Positions 62,935 through 64,000 of a stretch of 64,000 nt of DNA are shown here, one piece after another. The first letter of the stretch is position 1. Each line of letters begins with the position of its first letter. Both the position numbers and the translations under genes were made by a program. A model generated the notes under the pieces. The model had not been told where the DNA came from. It was given only the letters and a program-made list of their open reading frames with translations, and did no database searches. Origin of the DNA: Zunongwangia sp. ESRF-bin46 (GTDB lineage: Bacteria > Bacteroidota > Bacteroidia > Flavobacteriales > Flavobacteriaceae); assembly GCA_002631855.1 (NCBI GenBank), contig NTLF01000014.1, positions 609,951-673,950 of the forward strand, written 5' to 3'.

Positions 62935-63873
62935 TTACTTTACTACTAATTTTTTAGTAATTGAGGCATTTCCTTGGTTTATTTTCACAATGTAAACGCC
63001 GCTAGTAAGTGCAGCAATATTTAAGCGCTCACCGGTTAACGTGGTATTGATAACTTGTTTTCCCAATACATCAAAAACAGCAACTTGCTTTTCACCGTTT
63101 ACTTTTGAAACGATATTTACAAAACCATTAGAAGCTGGGTTTGGGTATAAAGAAAATTGGTTTTCTGCATTGTCAGAAAGACCTAATGAACCACCTACTT
63201 GTACATTGTCAAAGAAAAATTCTTCAGAGCTAGCATTAACACGAGCTTCAATAACTAATTGTACAGTAGTGTTTGGCAAAACAGGTGCAGATCCAGAAAT
63301 CCAAGAACCTTCAATACCAAGATCATTAATATCAGACCCTGTAGTGTCAAGAATGTCTAATTCAGTACCGTTAGTTAAGTCTTTAACATAGATGCGTAAT
63401 CTATCAGATCCAGATTCGTTAACCGTTCCGTCACCTTCATAACCTGTTTCAGTGATAAAATAGTCTAAAGTTAATGTAGGGTCAGTAACTCCAGTTAAAT
63501 CAACTTGATCAAACTCAAGAATAAAATTACCGTCAGAGTCACTTATTTGGTATCCTTGCACGCCATCTGTATATGGATCATCACCAGTTGGTGCAAAATC
63601 TGTAACACCTACAAAATCACCGTCGGTAAGACCTTCACTTGGGGTGTCATATGGCTCATAACGAGCATTAAAGCCCATTTCCCCACCTGTTGAAGTATAA
63701 TTTACATTAGGTTCATCTGGATTGTTAACAAGATCGTGTGCCATAGTAGCATCACCAGTATCTACGTACTGAACGCTAAAGATAGGGGGCTCTTCAAAGC
63801 TTGTTCCTGAAATTTGGGCAAAAGAAGCAACACTCATTAAAAGTGTAGCCAATAAAGTAATTTTTTTCATCAT
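62935..63873 (-). CDS. Secreted protein with T9SS type A sorting domain
   Basis: A 312-residue protein with a signal peptide (residues 1-19, ending ASFAQ). Residues 20-225 are an acidic beta-rich domain (Asp, Gly, Thr-rich; NFILEFDQVDLTGVTDPTLTLDYFI) similar to jelly-roll/carbohydrate-binding-like modules, and residues about 240-312 are a T9SS sorting domain (SLYPNPASNGFVNI, VFDVLGKQV, GVYIVKI, terminal KKLVVK). It is exported through the outer membrane and probably surface-attached or released. The acidic composition fits a marine origin; ligand unknown. Confidence 0.85.
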   Translation of the reverse strand: MMKKITLLATLLMSVASFAQISGTSFEEPPIFSVQYVDTGDATMAHDLVNNPDEPNVNYTSTGGEMGFNARYEPYDTPSEGLTDGDFVGVTDFAPTGDDPYTDGVQGYQISDSDGNFILEFDQVDLTGVTDPTLTLDYFITETGYEGDGTVNESGSDRLRIYVKDLTNGTELDILDTTGSDINDLGIEGSWISGSAPVLPNTTVQLVIEARVNASSEEFFFDNVQVGGSLGLSDNAENQFSLYPNPASNGFVNIVSKVNGEKQVAVFDVLGKQVINTTLTGERLNIAALTSGVYIVKINQGNASITKKLVVK

Positions 63874-63896
63874 TTATAAATTGTTTAATTATGGCG

Positions 63897-63904
63897 CAAA
63901 TATA
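63897..63904 (-). promoter_or_regulatory. Putative -7 box (TATATTTG, minus strand) of the T9SS cargo gene
   Basis: An exact TAnnTTTG match reading leftwards, 23 bases before the ATG at 63871-63873. The remaining bases to 64000 show no gene. Confidence 0.5.
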
Positions 63905-64000
63905 CATATTTGTACAATAGTTGCGAATATTCCTTAATAGTTTATAAATTGCTTAACAATAAGGTAATATGTGAATAAAAAGCCCTTAATTTAACGATAT

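Noticed and set aside
1-64000. tRNA, rRNA, CRISPR array, insertion sequence, integrase or phage genes
   Set aside because: I searched for T-loop words, regularly spaced direct repeats, terminal inverted repeats and transposase/integrase motifs and found none; the repeat structure at 26430-28355 is gene duplication, not a CRISPR array.

Overview
This AT-rich window is chromosomal sequence from a member of the Bacteroidota, almost certainly the marine or environmental Flavobacteriaceae. The evidence is the set of lineage-typical genes (DUF4271, DUF4296, DUF3098, DUF4301, DUF3127, DUF1206), type IX secretion C-terminal domains, a SusC-like TonB receptor, a LeuRS with Bacteroidetes-type insertions, and -7 promoter boxes of the form TAnnTTTG. 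I see no tRNA, rRNA, insertion sequence, prophage, integrase or CRISPR array. Coding density is high and the window reads as stable core genome with a few accessory loci.

Layout. 1-9571: 3'-truncated mfd, a glutathione-reductase-like flavoprotein, a TspO-like membrane protein, a TerB-like protein, fructose-1,6-bisphosphatase, a GNAT acetyltransferase with aspartate kinase, and a fused acyltransferase resembling the bifunctional ornithine/glycine-lipid synthase OlsF. 9584-22938 (minus strand): an MBOAT/SGNH O-acetylation pair, DUF1206, a flavodoxin-like reductase, a PAS kinase with a single-domain response regulator, a TM2 protein, a serA-like dehydrogenase cluster, mgtE-rsmA, DUF4286 and a large TPR protein. 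23082-26429 (plus strand): a tightly packed operon of a YkoF-like thiamine-binding protein, a PnuC-family transporter, a NadR-like kinase, DUF4301 and ArfB. 26430-32232: the most interesting locus, described below. 32322-34711: a TPP riboswitch controlling a TonB-dependent receptor. 34766-47695: greA-HIT, a histidine kinase, a flavin reductase, an AtoE transporter, aat, a secreted peptidyl-arginine/agmatine deiminase, tag, and the conserved cell-envelope block ftsX-DUF3098-uppP-truB. 47817-64000: leuS, a zinc peptidase, saccharopine-dehydrogenase-like, pckA, hemD-DUF4271, GT2-pyrC-DUF4296, an epimerase, tyrS, a LuxE-like protein and a T9SS cargo protein.

Main discovery candidate. Three tandem paralogous genes (26622-28299) encode small secreted PepSY-like proteins. 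Each lies about 35-50 bases behind a near-identical sigma-54-type promoter (TGGCA[C/T]-N5-TTTC). Each promoter is preceded, about 106-110 bases upstream, by inverted repeats built from ACAC/GTGT. Directly downstream is an NtrC-family sigma-54 activator, followed convergently by a hybrid histidine kinase with REC and Hpt domains. The parts form a self-contained regulatory circuit: phosphorelay kinase, enhancer-binding activator, upstream sites and three amplified envelope proteins. An outward-facing version of the same repeat overlaps the activator's own -7 box and start region, suggesting autoregulation.

Thiamine supply appears as a second theme: the thiamine-binding/PnuC/NadR-like operon and the TPP-riboswitch receptor lie within 12 kb of each other. 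Gluconeogenesis is represented by fbp and pckA. Several genes sit behind -7 boxes so close to the ATG that near-leaderless mRNAs are likely.
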